This document shows, one piece after another, positions 36,545-46,530 of a stretch of 64,000 bases of DNA. The notes below the pieces were generated by a model. That model saw only the letters and a list, made by a program, of their open reading frames with translations, did not search any database and was not told where the DNA came from. The position numbers and the translations under genes were made by a program. The first letter of the stretch is position 1. Each line of letters opens with the position of its first letter. This DNA is from Pseudomonas gingeri (GTDB taxonomy: Bacteria > Pseudomonadota > Gammaproteobacteria > Pseudomonadales > Pseudomonadaceae): NCBI RefSeq assembly GCF_013386165.1, contig NZ_JACAOS010000015.1:445594-509593 (forward strand). The letters are read 5' to 3'.

Positions 36545-37549
36545 ATGACCACCCAGAACAACCGCCAATTCCTGCTGGCCAAGCGCCCCGTCGGCCCTGC
36601 GACCCGCGAGACCTTCACCTACCAGCAAGTGCCGGTGGGCGAGCCGGGAGCGGGCCAGATCCTGGTCAAGAACGAATACCTGTCCCTGGACCCGGCCATG
36701 CGCGGCTGGATGAACGAAGGGAAATCCTACATCCCGCCGGTGGGCATTGGCGAAGTGATGCGCGCCCTGGGCGTCGGACAAGTCGTGGCATCCAATCACC
36801 CGGGCTTTGCCGTCGGCGAGTATGTCAACGGCGCCCTGGGGGTACAGGACTATTTCCTCGGTGAGCCGAAAGGCTTCTACAAGGTCGATCCGAAACTGGC
36901 CCCGCTGCCGCGCTATCTATCTGCCCTGGGCATGACCGGCATGACCGCCTACTTCGCCTTGCTGGATGTCGGTACGCCGAAAGACGGCGAAACCGTGGTG
37001 ATCTCCGGCGCGGCGGGCGCGGTCGGCAGCATCGCCGGGCAGATTGCCAAGCTCAAGGGTTGCCGCGTGGTCGGGATTGCCGGCGGCGCCGAGAAATGCA
37101 AGTTCCTGATCGACGAACTGGGCTTTGACGGGGCTATCGACTACAAGAGCGAGGACGTTGGCGCTGGGCTGAAACGCGAATGTCCGAAAGGTGTGGACGT
37201 ATATTTCGATAACGTCGGCGGCGATATTCTCGACGCAGTGCTCACCCGCCTGAACTTCAAGGCACGGGTGGTGATCTGCGGAGCCATCAGCCAGTACAAC
37301 AACAAGGAAGCGGTGAAAGGCCCGGCCAATTACCTGGCACTGCTGGTCAATCGCGCGCGCATGGAAGGCTTCGTGGTGATGGACTACGCCAGTCGATTCA
37401 CGGCGGCCGGACAGGAAATGGCCGGCTGGATCGCCAAGGGCCAGCTCAAGAGCAAGGAAGATATCGTCGAAGGCCTGGAGACCTTTCCGGAGACGCTGAT
37501 GAAGCTGTTCAGCGGGGAGAATTTCGGCAAGTTGGTGTTGAAGGTCTGA
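36545..37549 (+). CDS. NADP-dependent medium-chain reductase, CurA/leukotriene-B4-dehydrogenase type
   Basis: 334 residues from the ATG at 36545; the frame is open 45 codons further back, without family-like sequence. Zinc-independent MDR proteins of this class reduce the C=C bond of alpha,beta-unsaturated ketones with NADPH. Seen here: N-terminal RQFLLAKRPVGPATRETFTY, YLSLDPAMRGWMNEGKSYIP, the Rossmann GAAGAVGSIAGQIAKLKGCR, and the typical YFDNVGGDILDAVLTRLN. No zinc ligands are present. E. coli CurA is the best known relative. It is divergent from the SDR with about 235 bases between them. Confidence 0.9.
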   Translation: MTTQNNRQFLLAKRPVGPATRETFTYQQVPVGEPGAGQILVKNEYLSLDPAMRGWMNEGKSYIPPVGIGEVMRALGVGQVVASNHPGFAVGEYVNGALGVQDYFLGEPKGFYKVDPKLAPLPRYLSALGMTGMTAYFALLDVGTPKDGETVVISGAAGAVGSIAGQIAKLKGCRVVGIAGGAEKCKFLIDELGFDGAIDYKSEDVGAGLKRECPKGVDVYFDNVGGDILDAVLTRLNFKARVVICGAISQYNNKEAVKGPANYLALLVNRARMEGFVVMDYASRFTAAGQEMAGWIAKGQLKSKEDIVEGLETFPETLMKLFSGENFGKLVLKV

Positions 37550-37572
37550 CGAGCTTTATTGGCTGCTAGATC

Positions 37573-37621
37573 CCATCGCGAGCAAGCTCGCTCCTACATT
37601 TAGGGGCCCGCTTGCTCGCAA
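37573..37621. repeat. Compact REP pair
   Basis: Inverted copy at 37573-37598 (CCATCGCGAGCAAGCTCGCT, then CCTACA) and a shortened forward copy at 37603-37621 (GGGCCCGCTTGCTCGCAAT). Only four bases separate them, unlike the ~50-base spacing elsewhere, and the right copy ends just before the pyrF stop. Confidence 0.8.
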
Positions 37622-37632
37622 TAAAACGCGCC

Positions 37633-38331
37633 TTACGCCAACTCGGCCACCACCGCCGCCAACGCCTGGGCCGGATCGGCCGCCTGGCTGATCGGACGAC
37701 CGATCACCAGGTAGTCGGACCCGGCATCCAGGGCCTGACGCGGGGTCAGGATACGGCGTTGATCATCCTGGGCGCTGCCCGCCGGACGAATCCCCGGGGT
37801 CACCAGTTGCAGGCCAGGGTGGGCCGCCTTGAGTGCCGTGGCTTCCAGGGCCGAACAGACCAGGCCGTCCATCCCGGCTTTTTCCGCCAATGCCGCCAGA
37901 CGCAATACCTGCACCTGCGGGTCGACATCCAGGCCGATCCCGGCCAGGTCCTCGCGCTCCATGCTGGTCAGCACGGTCACGCCGATCAACAACGGCTGCG
38001 GGCCGCTGCGCTGATCCAGCACCTCACGGCACGCCGCCATCATGCGCAGGCCGCCGGAGCAATGCACATTGACCATCCACACGCCCATCTCCGCCGCCGC
38101 CTTGACCGCCATGGCCGTGGTGTTGGGGATATCGTGGAATTTCAGGTCGAGGAACACCTCGAAGCCCTTGTCCCGCAAGGTGCCGACAATTTCCGCCGCG
38201 CAGCTGGTGAACAGCTCCTTGCCGACCTTGACCCGGCACAACTTAGGGTCCAATTGATCGGCCAGCTTCAGGGCGGCGTCACGGGAAGGGAAATCCAGGG
38301 CGACGATGATAGGCGTCTGGCAGGCGGACAT
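37633..38331 (-). CDS. pyrF: Orotidine 5'-phosphate decarboxylase
   Basis: 232 residues from the ATG at 38331. It catalyses the last step of UMP synthesis. The TIM-barrel active site is visible: [20 protein letters not shown], the D-x-K-x-x-D catalytic set in [19 protein letters not shown], phosphate-binding residues in [20 protein letters not shown] and [18 protein letters not shown] at the end. Length is standard. The gene stands alone between REP sequence and the divergent permease. In many pseudomonads pyrF lies near the ihfB/O-antigen region, consistent with what follows. Confidence 0.97.
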   Translation of the reverse strand: MSACQTPIIVALDFPSRDAALKLADQLDPKLCRVKVGKELFTSCAAEIVGTLRDKGFEVFLDLKFHDIPNTTAMAVKAAAEMGVWMVNVHCSGGLRMMAACREVLDQRSGPQPLLIGVTVLTSMEREDLAGIGLDVDPQVQVLRLAALAEKAGMDGLVCSALEATALKAAHPGLQLVTPGIRPAGSAQDDQRRILTPRQALDAGSDYLVIGRPISQAADPAQALAAVVAELA

Positions 38332-38593
38332 GGGTGGGCTCTCTGGCAAGTCGAAATCGGCGCGCATTGTAGCGCAACCCAGGGGTGGACCGGGACCGGG
38401 TGATCGGTAAATCTAGTCCCGATGCGCCATAAACGCTCGCCTGCGCACCAAACCAAGTCGAAACCCAGGCGAACATCGGCGAAACGTCCTCGATACGACA
38501 GCTTTTCGCAGATAACGACGGGACCCCGAGGACTGGCACGTCCACTGCAATTACCCGACACGAGCAGTATCCAAATCGTTCAGGGAGAAACGC

Positions 38594-39958
38594 ATGAACA
38601 CACAACTCAAGCCCACGCTGGGCACGCTGCATCTTTGGGGAATCGCGGTAGGACTGGTGATTTCCGGGGAATATTTTGGCTGGAGCTATGGCTGGGGCAC
38701 CGCCGGGACCCTGGGCTTTCTCGTCACCACCCTGCTGGTGGCGACCATGTACACCTGCTTTATCTTCAGCTTCACTGAACTCACTACCGCGATTCCCCAC
38801 GCCGGCGGGCCCTTTGCCTACAGCCGCCGGGCCTTTGGTGAGCGTGGCGGCCTGATCGCCGGGATCGCCACCCTGATCGAATTCGTTTTCGCCCCGCCCG
38901 CCATCGCCATGGCCATCGGTGCCTACCTCAATGTCCAGTACCCGGACCTCGACCCGCGCCTCGCCGCCGTCGGCGCCTATGTGGTGTTCATGGGCCTGAA
39001 TATCCTTGGTGTCAGTATCGCCGCCACCTTCGAACTGGTGGTGACGGTGCTCGCGGTCGCCGAGTTGCTGGTGTTCATGGGTGTGGTCGCGCCGGGCTTC
39101 AGCTTCAGCAATTTCGTGCTCAACGGCTGGTCCGGGGCGAGCACCTTCAGCATCGACTCGATCCCCGGCATCTTCGCGGCGATTCCCTTTGCAATCTGGT
39201 TCTTCCTTGCCATCGAAGGCGCAGCCATGGCCGCCGAAGAAGCCAAGGACCCCAAGCGCACCATTCCCAAAGCCTACGTCGGCGGCATCCTGACCCTGGT
39301 ATTCCTGGCCCTCGGCGTGATGGTGATGGCCGGCGGCGTCGGCGACTGGCGCCAGCTGTCGAACATCAACGACCCATTGCCCCAGGCAATGAAAGCGGTG
39401 GTGGGTAGCAACTCCAGCTGGATGCACATGCTGGTGTGGATCGGCCTGTTCGGCCTGGTGGCGAGCTTCCACGGGATCATCCTCGGCTACTCGCGGCAGT
39501 TCTTCGCCCTGGCCCGGGCCGGTTACCTGCCGACCTACCTGGCCAAGCTGTCACGTTTCCAGACTCCGCATCGGGCCATCATTGCCGGCGGCCTGATCGG
39601 TATCGCGGCGATCTACAGCGATGGCCTGGTCAACCTGCAGGGCATGAGCCTGACGGCAGCGATGATCACCATGTCGGTATTCGGCGCCATCGTGATGTAC
39701 ATCATCAGCATGCTGAGCCTGTTCAAACTGCGTAAAACCGAGCCGAACCTGGAGCGCAGCTTCCGCGCGCCGGGCTACCCGATTGTCCCAGGGATCGCGC
39801 TAGTGCTGGCTGTGGTTTGCCTGATCGCGATGGCCTGGTTCAACACCGTGATCGGCATGATCTTCCTGGGCTTCATGGCCGCTGGCTTCCTCTACTTCCT
39901 GCTGACCGGGCAACTGCGCGCCGCCGCGCCGGCCGACACGATGCTGACCGGGCTTTAA
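38594..39958 (+). CDS. eat: Ethanolamine-type permease of the APC superfamily
   Basis: 454 residues with 12 hydrophobic segments. The opening LHLWGIAVGLVISGEYFGWS and the motif SFTELTTAIPHAGGPFAYSR are characteristic of ethanolamine permeases of the APC (AAT/APA) superfamily. Later segments include NFVLNGWSGASTFSIDSIPG and FAIWFFLAIEGAAMAAEEAK. It would import ethanolamine by proton symport. The ammonia-lyase genes eutBC are not next to it, so the link to ethanolamine use is by homology only. A good GGGAGAAACGC site precedes the ATG. Confidence 0.85.
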   Translation: MNTQLKPTLGTLHLWGIAVGLVISGEYFGWSYGWGTAGTLGFLVTTLLVATMYTCFIFSFTELTTAIPHAGGPFAYSRRAFGERGGLIAGIATLIEFVFAPPAIAMAIGAYLNVQYPDLDPRLAAVGAYVVFMGLNILGVSIAATFELVVTVLAVAELLVFMGVVAPGFSFSNFVLNGWSGASTFSIDSIPGIFAAIPFAIWFFLAIEGAAMAAEEAKDPKRTIPKAYVGGILTLVFLALGVMVMAGGVGDWRQLSNINDPLPQAMKAVVGSNSSWMHMLVWIGLFGLVASFHGIILGYSRQFFALARAGYLPTYLAKLSRFQTPHRAIIAGGLIGIAAIYSDGLVNLQGMSLTAAMITMSVFGAIVMYIISMLSLFKLRKTEPNLERSFRAPGYPIVPGIALVLAVVCLIAMAWFNTVIGMIFLGFMAAGFLYFLLTGQLRAAAPADTMLTGL

Positions 39959-40079
39959 GGGCTATTCGGGCCGATCGGGCTTACAATGGAACCACTGAGA
40001 AATCTTTTGACTCAAAGTGGTAAGGGCCTACTTTGCGGATGAAATACTCATCCGCAAACGGCCCCTCAAGGAGAACCTT

Positions 40080-40247
40080 ATGCCCTGGTATGCCTGGTTG
40101 ATCATCGTCGTCGCCATCGGCTCCATCGTCGGTGGACTGATGATGTTGCGCGACACCGCGAGCAAAGTGGAACTGACCGACGAGCAACGTCGGCGCATCC
40201 AGGAACGCAATGCCGAGATGGACGCCCAGGACGCCAAGGATCGCTGA
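40080..40247 (+). CDS. DUF2897 small membrane protein
   Basis: 55 residues from the ATG at 40080 (AAGGAG site). One N-terminal membrane segment (YAWLIIVVAIGSIVGGLMML) followed by a charged amphipathic tail (LTDEQRRRIQERNAEMDAQD). DUF2897 proteins are small inner-membrane proteins of unknown role common in Pseudomonas. It lies about 120 bases after the permease and may be on its own transcript. Confidence 0.85.
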   Translation: MPWYAWLIIVVAIGSIVGGLMMLRDTASKVELTDEQRRRIQERNAEMDAQDAKDR

Positions 40248-40554
40248 GCGTCCATACCCGCCGGTTATTTCTCCCAGGCAGCCTTGGCGATAGGCAAACC
40301 ATGCCGACCAAGGCGCTGCCCACCTGCAACACCGAACCTTTGCTGACCTCATAGGCCGCTGGATAATCTTTATACATGCTCAAGATCCTCGATCAGTAGT
40401 GGGAAGGACGGCTTAAACAGTCGAGCAGCATCAGTTCCGAATGGAGCGCCTCGCAAATACGTTTTTTTTCATTGACTCGGCACGTCCTTGAAAAAACATG
40501 ACAAATCGCCTACACGTCACGGTTATCATGGCTTAACGATTTGGAGAGCCCGCC
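40248..40554. other. Gene-free spacer
   Basis: About 307 bases between the DUF2897 gene and the TetR regulator. A minus-strand ORF across it (start at 40377) has a hydrophobic patch but turns Arg-rich where it runs antisense to DUF2897, so I do not annotate it. The TetR promoter should lie near its right end. Confidence 0.5.
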
Positions 40555-41115
40555 ATGCGGTATTCACAAGACCACAAAGCCCAAACACACGAACGCATCA
40601 TCAAGGAGGCCGCCGCACGCTTCCGACGCGACGGTATTGGCGCGACGGGCCTGCAACCCCTGATGAAGGCGCTAGGGTTGACCCATGGTGGCTTCTACGC
40701 GCACTTCAAATCCAAGGATGAATTGGTGGAAAGGGCGTTGCAGGAAGCCGCGGCCGAGCTGGATGTGCACTGCGACACATTGTTCAGCCAGGACAAGCCA
40801 TTGCAGGCCTTTATCGACAGCTATCTGTCCGAGTGGCACCTGACCAGCCCGGATCAGGGTTGCCCGCTACCGACCATGTGCCTGGAGTTGGGACAGCGCG
40901 GGGAGCCGAGCCCGACGACGGATACGGTGATCGAGTCGCGACTCAAACAGGTTGAGGACGCACTGGGGTCAGGACCGGACGCCCAGGATCAGAGCATTAT
41001 CATGCTGGCGACACTGGTGGGAGCGCTGGTGTTGTCCAGGAGTGCCGAAGATGAGTCGTTGGCGCAGAAGATATTGGCGGTGACAAAAGCGCATTTGAAG
41101 GATCAGGTGGAGTAG
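40555..41115 (+). CDS. TetR-family transcriptional regulator
   Basis: 186 residues. The N-terminal ~60 residues hold the TetR helix-turn-helix (RIIKEAAARFRRDGIGATGL, LTHGGFYAHFKSKDELVERA). The C-terminal domain is helical, with LQAFIDSYLSEWHLTSPDQG and CPLPTMCLELGQ, the pattern of TetR proteins that control reductase or efflux genes. Start ATG at 40555 after GGAGAG. The target is probably not the comEA gene at 41181, which is convergent with it. No adjacent divergent gene exists. Confidence 0.92.
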   Translation: MRYSQDHKAQTHERIIKEAAARFRRDGIGATGLQPLMKALGLTHGGFYAHFKSKDELVERALQEAAAELDVHCDTLFSQDKPLQAFIDSYLSEWHLTSPDQGCPLPTMCLELGQRGEPSPTTDTVIESRLKQVEDALGSGPDAQDQSIIMLATLVGALVLSRSAEDESLAQKILAVTKAHLKDQVE

Positions 41116-41180
41116 GACCCTGTCCTGGCGTTGAGCAGAGGCCGATCACTGGAAAGGCCTCTTCCCCCGTTCAACACATA

Positions 41181-41519
41181 TCAGTTGATATCAAGCTTGT
41201 CGCGGTTTTTGTCGAGCAACGATTTACCGATGCCTTTTACTTCAAGCAACTCATCCACCGAAGAGAAAGGACCGTTCGCCTCACGATAGGCGACAATGGC
41301 CTGGGCCTTGGCTTCACCGATGCCGGAGAGCTCGATCTGGATGGTTTGGACATCGGCGGTGTTGAGGTTGAGTTTGCCGGGCTTGGCCGTTGCCGCCGCC
41401 GGGCTTGATGCGGGTGCCGACGAGTCGGTCTTGGCGGGCACGGTCGGTGCGGCATTGACGACGCCAGTGGCCCCCAACAGCAGGGCGAAAGCGAGGGCAG
41501 AGAGAAAGCGGGTACGCAT
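41181..41519 (-). CDS. comEA: ComEA-like helix-hairpin-helix protein
   Basis: 112 residues from the ATG at 41519 (GGAGTG site). A signal peptide ([20 protein letters not shown], cut before APTVP), a Pro/Ala-rich linker, and a C-terminal double helix-hairpin-helix ([40 protein letters not shown]). ComEA proteins bind double-stranded DNA in the periplasm during natural transformation. Here it marks the right-hand core neighbour of the O-antigen locus, as in other pseudomonads. Whether this strain is competent cannot be told. Confidence 0.9.
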   Translation of the reverse strand: MRTRFLSALAFALLLGATGVVNAAPTVPAKTDSSAPASSPAAATAKPGKLNLNTADVQTIQIELSGIGEAKAQAIVAYREANGPFSSVDELLEVKGIGKSLLDKNRDKLDIN

Positions 41520-41791
41520 AGGTGACACTCCATGACATCGATGGGTAGAAGCAGCTTTTCCGAAGCTACCCCCCAAACTTAGGTGATGGGATGGCGCTGT
41601 CAAAAGTGTGTTCGTTACAGGATATGAAACAATAAATGCAACGGAGCGCCTACAAACCACTAAATTAGTCTGGTCCCGCTCAAAAAACGCAAAGGCACTG
41701 ACCCTCAAGCACCGTCCAAACAGAACAAAGCCCCCCAGGAAGCCAAAGGCGGCACATGGACAACGCATACCCAAAGGAAGATTGAGAAGAA

Positions 41792-43252
41792 ATGAGCAAG
41801 TCCATCAGCCTGATGCCCAAGCCACTTTTTTCAAGGCATCTGAATATTCTTTCGTTTGTATTGGTTTCAGTCGTCTTCTACTGGATGGCTTATTACTCCG
41901 TTTCAGGTCTTCTGCCGAACTCCATTCCCATCCACCACGACGATTACAGCAACTATTCGCTTCTGGCCAATGGCGTTGCCTGGTCGTGGATCCGTCCGCT
42001 GTCGACATGGCTGATCTACCTATTGTCATCCCTTGGGCCAGATTGGCTGATCTGGACCGTACGGATCCTCACCGCCACTTACGTGTTCCTGTGCTGGAAG
42101 ATCCTGATCGAGGTTGTGCAGCCCCGCCAATACTGGATCACCCTGGCGCTGTTCGCGATGGCCTCGCTCTCAAGTCCGATCGTAGCCGAGTACGCCCGTT
42201 ATACCGGCATGGTGACCCACATGATGTCGGGCTGCCTGGGGCTTGCAGCGGTCTATTGCCTGTTCAAGGATGATCGCGAAGAGAACGACAACTGGCTGTA
42301 TGTTTCCGTGGCACTACTGCTGCTATCCACACTGGCCAAGGAAGACTTCATCCTTTTCTACGCGTTCTCTTTCGCCTACATCCTGCTCAAATCGAAAAAA
42401 GCACTCAAGAAACGCCCCTTGGTTGGCTTGGTCGGCCTGGTTATTTCCCTGCTGATCGTGGCGGGCTCGAAGTTCTTTGCGGCGTCTCCCTTCCTGGGAA
42501 TCAGCGACGCACAATCCCCGTACCTCGTTGATATTTCACCGAGTGGAGTGGCGGCCACCGTCTGGCGTTATCTGAGGTGGGACGAGCACCCGGTGATGGC
42601 GGTGCACGGCCGGATCATTTCCATGGCCCTGATTTTTTCAAGCGTCGTGGCAATGATTGTGCTGCTGCGTGATAGAACAATACCTAAAACCCTCTATATC
42701 GTAGGTGCGATACTGACGCTGATTGCGCCCTATTCAGTGCTACCGAATCACGTAAACCCGTACTACGAGCTGATTTGGCTGCCGTTCATTATCACTTCTG
42801 TTTATGTTGCGCTGACAGAACTGCTAAACATGAACACCGTGACACGCCTGCGCACTTACCTGGTCTGTGCCGCGCTTGCCGCCTTCGCCATTCCGTTGTA
42901 CCTCACCGATACGCCGAGACGCTTCAATGTCGCCCGCTGGTATGACACCCAGGAGTCGAACAACATCAAGGTGTTCAAGCGCCTCGAAGACAACAAAGCC
43001 GCTATCAACACAGCTTCATCGGTCTGCGTGTATGGAGCCGATAGCTTTTCACCCTGGTACATGCACCGCGGCCAGTATCTGGAAACCGTGATGGACCTGC
43101 ACACTGCCTGGAAGATCGTCATCGACAAAAGCTCTCCGCTCTACCCGGGCTTTCAGATAGGCGCAGCATCCTCCAAAGGCCGGATTGTTGTAATAGATCC
43201 ATCCGACGCTAATACAAACTGCCTGAAATTGTCGATCACAGGGGCCGAGTAG
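41792..43252 (+). CDS. GT-C-like multi-spanning membrane protein, O-antigen locus
   Basis: 486 residues with about ten hydrophobic segments and a soluble C-terminal domain from residue ~375. An acidic pair in the first periplasmic loop ([20 protein letters not shown]) resembles the DD motif used by lipid-linked GT-C glycosyltransferases. Other features: [40 protein letters not shown]. It is on the plus strand and ends 37 bases from wbpM, convergent with it. It could modify the O-unit, for example by side-chain glucosylation. I do not recognise the exact family; a Wzy-type polymerase is a less likely alternative. Confidence 0.7.
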   Translation: MSKSISLMPKPLFSRHLNILSFVLVSVVFYWMAYYSVSGLLPNSIPIHHDDYSNYSLLANGVAWSWIRPLSTWLIYLLSSLGPDWLIWTVRILTATYVFLCWKILIEVVQPRQYWITLALFAMASLSSPIVAEYARYTGMVTHMMSGCLGLAAVYCLFKDDREENDNWLYVSVALLLLSTLAKEDFILFYAFSFAYILLKSKKALKKRPLVGLVGLVISLLIVAGSKFFAASPFLGISDAQSPYLVDISPSGVAATVWRYLRWDEHPVMAVHGRIISMALIFSSVVAMIVLLRDRTIPKTLYIVGAILTLIAPYSVLPNHVNPYYELIWLPFIITSVYVALTELLNMNTVTRLRTYLVCAALAAFAIPLYLTDTPRRFNVARWYDTQESNNIKVFKRLEDNKAAINTASSVCVYGADSFSPWYMHRGQYLETVMDLHTAWKIVIDKSSPLYPGFQIGAASSKGRIVVIDPSDANTNCLKLSITGAE

Positions 43253-43289
43253 TGCCGACACTGGCGGATTATTGCCAAACATATAACGA

Positions 43290-45284
43290 TCAGGTGTCCA
43301 TACGACGCTGCTGGTAAACCCAGTCGACGATCTCACCATCGGGCGCATAACCGCTGACGGTGTCACGCAGGACTTGCCGTACACGCACATAATCATCGCT
43401 CTCAACGGCAAACATCAACTCATGCAGCCGAGACTTGAGCGCCTCCCACGAAAGCATATCTTCGTGGGCACTCATGATCATCGGGTGCTGGGTCGCTGCG
43501 ACGTTGTCACCGATCAGCAACTCTTCATAAAGTTTTTCACCGGGCCGCAACCCGGTGAACTCGATCGCGATATCACCATGAGGATTCTTCTCCGTGCGCA
43601 CACTCAATCCGGAGAGGTGGATCATCTTCTCAGCCAGTTCGACGATTCTGACCGGCTCCCCCATATCCAGGACAAAAACGTCGCCGCCCTGCCCCATTGA
43701 ACCGGCCTGAATAACCAACTGGGCCGCTTCTGGGATGGTCATGAAGTAACGCGTGATCTTCGGGTGGGTAACGGTCAGCGGCCCACCTGTTTTTATTTGC
43801 TTGTGGAACAGGGGAATAACAGAGCCCGAAGACCCCAGCACGTTGCCGAAACGAACCATGGTGAAGCGGGTCTTGTTCACACTCGAAACATTGGCCTTAT
43901 CGCCAAACAGTGCAGGGGCAAGTTCACGACTGAGGGCCTGAAGCGTCATTTCAGCCAGACGTTTGGTGCTACCCATGACATTGGTTGGACGCACGGCCTT
44001 GTCGGTGGAAATCAGCACAAAGTTTGCGACACCCGCCTTCAAGGCGGCTTGTGCGGTATTCAAGGTCCCTATCACATTGTTGAGTACGCCCTCGGCAATA
44101 TTGTGCTCAACCATCGGGACGTGCTTGTAGGCCGCCGCATGGTAGACCGTTTCGACATGCCAGGTTTTCATGACCGACAGGAGCTTGTCCTGGTTACGTA
44201 CGGAACCCAGGATTGGCAACAAGCGCACCGACAGCGACTCTCGCTCAAGACGCTGCTCAAGCTCGCAGAGGATGCTGTAGAGATTGAACTCACTGTGCTC
44301 GTAAAGCAGAAGAGTCGTAGGGCGAAGCGCCAGAATCTGTCGGCACAGCTCGGAACCGATCGAGCCTCCAGCTCCCGTCACCAGGACCGAACGTCCCGTG
44401 ATACAGCGCTCAAGCAGCTCCTCTTGAGCGGGGACAGTATCGCGCCCGAGCAAATCGGCGATGTCGACTTCCTGAATATCGTCGACCTTGACCCGCCCAC
44501 TGGCAAGGTCCATGAAGCCCGGCACACTTCGCACATGAAGTGGATAGCCTTCCAACAGGGCGAGTATTTCACGGCGCCGCCCACGTGAAGACGACGGGAT
44601 CGCCAGCAGTATCTCCTGAGCCCCCGTGACATCGATCATCTGCTGGATATGCTTGGGCTTGTACACCTGCAAACCGGCGATATTGCGATCGGCAATACCG
44701 CTGTCGTCATCGATAAAAGCAACCGGCCGCATGGCACGCCCCATGCGCAACGCCGCAACCAGTTGATTCCCCGCCGAGCCGGCTCCGTAAATAGCGACCT
44801 TGGGCAGCCCATCATCACGATTGGTGAACGGCATATGCTGCGCGGTACCAAACCAGTCACCGAGGAAGTATTGACGCATCGCCAGCCGTAGCCCCCCCAC
44901 CATGACAAGACTTAGCCACCAATAGTTGAAGATGATCGAACGAGGAACAACCGCCTGATGGTTGCTATAGACATAGACGACCACTCCCAGGATCAGCGCC
45001 GAAAGACTCACCGCCTTGACAATGGTGATCAGCGCGTCGTTACCGAAATACCGCATCACCGCCCGATAAAGGCCAAATCGAATGAAAAGAGGTATCGCGA
45101 CAACCGGAGCAGCAATAAACAGCCAGCGGTGCTGGGTAAATGGATTGATCAGGTCACCCACCCCCAAACGTACGACAAACGCCATCCACAGAGCCGCCCA
45201 GACCATGATGATATCGGTGAGCACCTGTAAAACACGCTTCTTACGACGCGGAAGACCTACCAAATAGGCTCGTATCTTATCCAT
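43290..45284 (-). CDS. wbpM: WbpM-type UDP-GlcNAc 4,6-dehydratase/5-epimerase family protein
   Basis: 664 residues from the ATG at 45284 (AGAGGGG site); P. aeruginosa WbpM is 665. Four N-terminal membrane segments, then a Rossmann domain (VAIYGAGSAGNQLVAALRMG), and a C-terminal extended SDR domain (VLVTGAGGSIGSELCRQILA) with ISTDKAVRPTNVMGSTKRLA, where the MxxxK lysine is catalytic. It makes UDP-4-keto-6-deoxy-GlcNAc for QuiNAc, FucNAc and related sugars at the membrane. It is the terminal gene of the O-antigen locus in pseudomonads and follows wbpL on the same strand. Confidence 0.95.
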   Translation of the reverse strand: MDKIRAYLVGLPRRKKRVLQVLTDIIMVWAALWMAFVVRLGVGDLINPFTQHRWLFIAAPVVAIPLFIRFGLYRAVMRYFGNDALITIVKAVSLSALILGVVVYVYSNHQAVVPRSIIFNYWWLSLVMVGGLRLAMRQYFLGDWFGTAQHMPFTNRDDGLPKVAIYGAGSAGNQLVAALRMGRAMRPVAFIDDDSGIADRNIAGLQVYKPKHIQQMIDVTGAQEILLAIPSSSRGRRREILALLEGYPLHVRSVPGFMDLASGRVKVDDIQEVDIADLLGRDTVPAQEELLERCITGRSVLVTGAGGSIGSELCRQILALRPTTLLLYEHSEFNLYSILCELEQRLERESLSVRLLPILGSVRNQDKLLSVMKTWHVETVYHAAAYKHVPMVEHNIAEGVLNNVIGTLNTAQAALKAGVANFVLISTDKAVRPTNVMGSTKRLAEMTLQALSRELAPALFGDKANVSSVNKTRFTMVRFGNVLGSSGSVIPLFHKQIKTGGPLTVTHPKITRYFMTIPEAAQLVIQAGSMGQGGDVFVLDMGEPVRIVELAEKMIHLSGLSVRTEKNPHGDIAIEFTGLRPGEKLYEELLIGDNVAATQHPMIMSAHEDMLSWEALKSRLHELMFAVESDDYVRVRQVLRDTVSGYAPDGEIVDWVYQQRRMDT

Positions 45285-45362
45285 AACCCCTCTAAAGCTT
45301 ACCTGCAAAACGCCAACATCCTGGATCGACAATCAAACGTCCCTGCTCCAGCCCACGACAGA

Positions 45363-46382
45363 TTAAACAACCTTCTCCAACTCGCCTGCATGAAATCTGA
45401 CCGCGATAAACACCAAAGGAACGTAAGCCAGCAGCATGCCAGTGAGACCATCCAATACAGACAAGCCGACACACAGGCCGATAGGCAACAACCAGAGCAC
45501 ATTGATTGCCAGCACAGCCAGGGTCACGGGCAAATGACGCCCCACTTGGCGCGAGGCAAATTGATAGGCGTGGCTGCGGTGAGCCTCATACACCTTGTCC
45601 CCACGGAGCAACCGCCGCCCCAGGGTAAAGGTGGCGTCCACGACAAACACGCCCAGAAAAATCAGCCACACCCACAGCAAATTCGGCGCATGCCAAGCGG
45701 CCTGGAGAGAAAGCCCGCCCAGCATGATGCCTAGAAAACCACTACCCGCATCGCCCATGAAAATACGCGCAGGCGGAAAATTCCAGTACAGAAAGCCAGC
45801 AACGGCCATTGCCAGGCACAGCGGAGCCCAGACCAAGCTTTCGTACCCTCCCAACTTATAGACAAGGCAAGCACCGAGGCAGACAAAAATGGCCTCGACG
45901 CTGGCAATCCCGTCTATTCCGTCCATGAAATTATAGAGGTTGAGCATCCACACCAGGTAAAAGGCCGCGAGGATGTGGCCCAGCCAACCCAAATTGACCG
46001 TTTCCCCGAACAGACTGAGGGTTGGCGCACCGCCCAGACAAAGCAGTATCCAAATAGAAGCAGAAAAGTGCGCCAATAAACGCCAGCGGGCGGCTATATG
46101 CCCATGGTCATCAAGAAAGCCGACGACAGCAACAACCGCGCCGGCCGCAAAAAGTGCCAAAAATACCATCCCGGAAATCATGCCTGCCCAGGCTAGAACC
46201 GGCAGAGCGATCAAGAAACCGAGCACGATTGCCACACCACCACCCCGTGGTGTTGCAACGGAATGCGAACTACGCCCATTCGGGACATCCATCAAACTGC
46301 GAGCCAACGCATATCGACGTAACGCACCGGTCAACACTATCGAGGAGACCAGTACGAACGCACACAGCAGCAAAATCATCAT
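45363..46382 (-). CDS. wbpL: WbpL-like undecaprenyl-phosphate sugar-1-phosphate transferase
   Basis: 339 residues with about 10 membrane segments. It belongs to the MraY/WecA family: NFMDGIDGIASVEAIFVC and FMGDAGSGFLGIMLGGLS carry the catalytic and Mg-binding aspartates, and MDVPNGRSSHSVATPRGG is the cytoplasmic UDP-sugar loop. It starts O-unit synthesis by transferring FucNAc-1-P, QuiNAc-1-P or GlcNAc-1-P to undecaprenyl phosphate. It lies between an NAD-dependent epimerase and wbpM, as in P. aeruginosa O-antigen loci. The gap to wbpM is 78 bases. Confidence 0.93.
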   Translation of the reverse strand: MMILLLCAFVLVSSIVLTGALRRYALARSLMDVPNGRSSHSVATPRGGGVAIVLGFLIALPVLAWAGMISGMVFLALFAAGAVVAVVGFLDDHGHIAARWRLLAHFSASIWILLCLGGAPTLSLFGETVNLGWLGHILAAFYLVWMLNLYNFMDGIDGIASVEAIFVCLGACLVYKLGGYESLVWAPLCLAMAVAGFLYWNFPPARIFMGDAGSGFLGIMLGGLSLQAAWHAPNLLWVWLIFLGVFVVDATFTLGRRLLRGDKVYEAHRSHAYQFASRQVGRHLPVTLAVLAINVLWLLPIGLCVGLSVLDGLTGMLLAYVPLVFIAVRFHAGELEKVV

Positions 46383-46530
46383 CTAGTTCAAATTTCCTGA
46401 AACATTGGCCACAAACAAGCCAAGGCAAAGAGCGAAGCCCACGAACCCAATCCACTATTCTACGCAACATCGCAATAGCGCGTCAGGCTCTGCCTGCCAT
46501 CAACAGGCGCTGGTTGTCAGATGCCAAGCC

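Noticed and set aside
40102..40377. Minus-strand ORF with a short hydrophobic patch
   Set aside because: It runs antisense to DUF2897 and becomes Arg-rich; its GAGGAT is a little far from the start. Left as unsupported.
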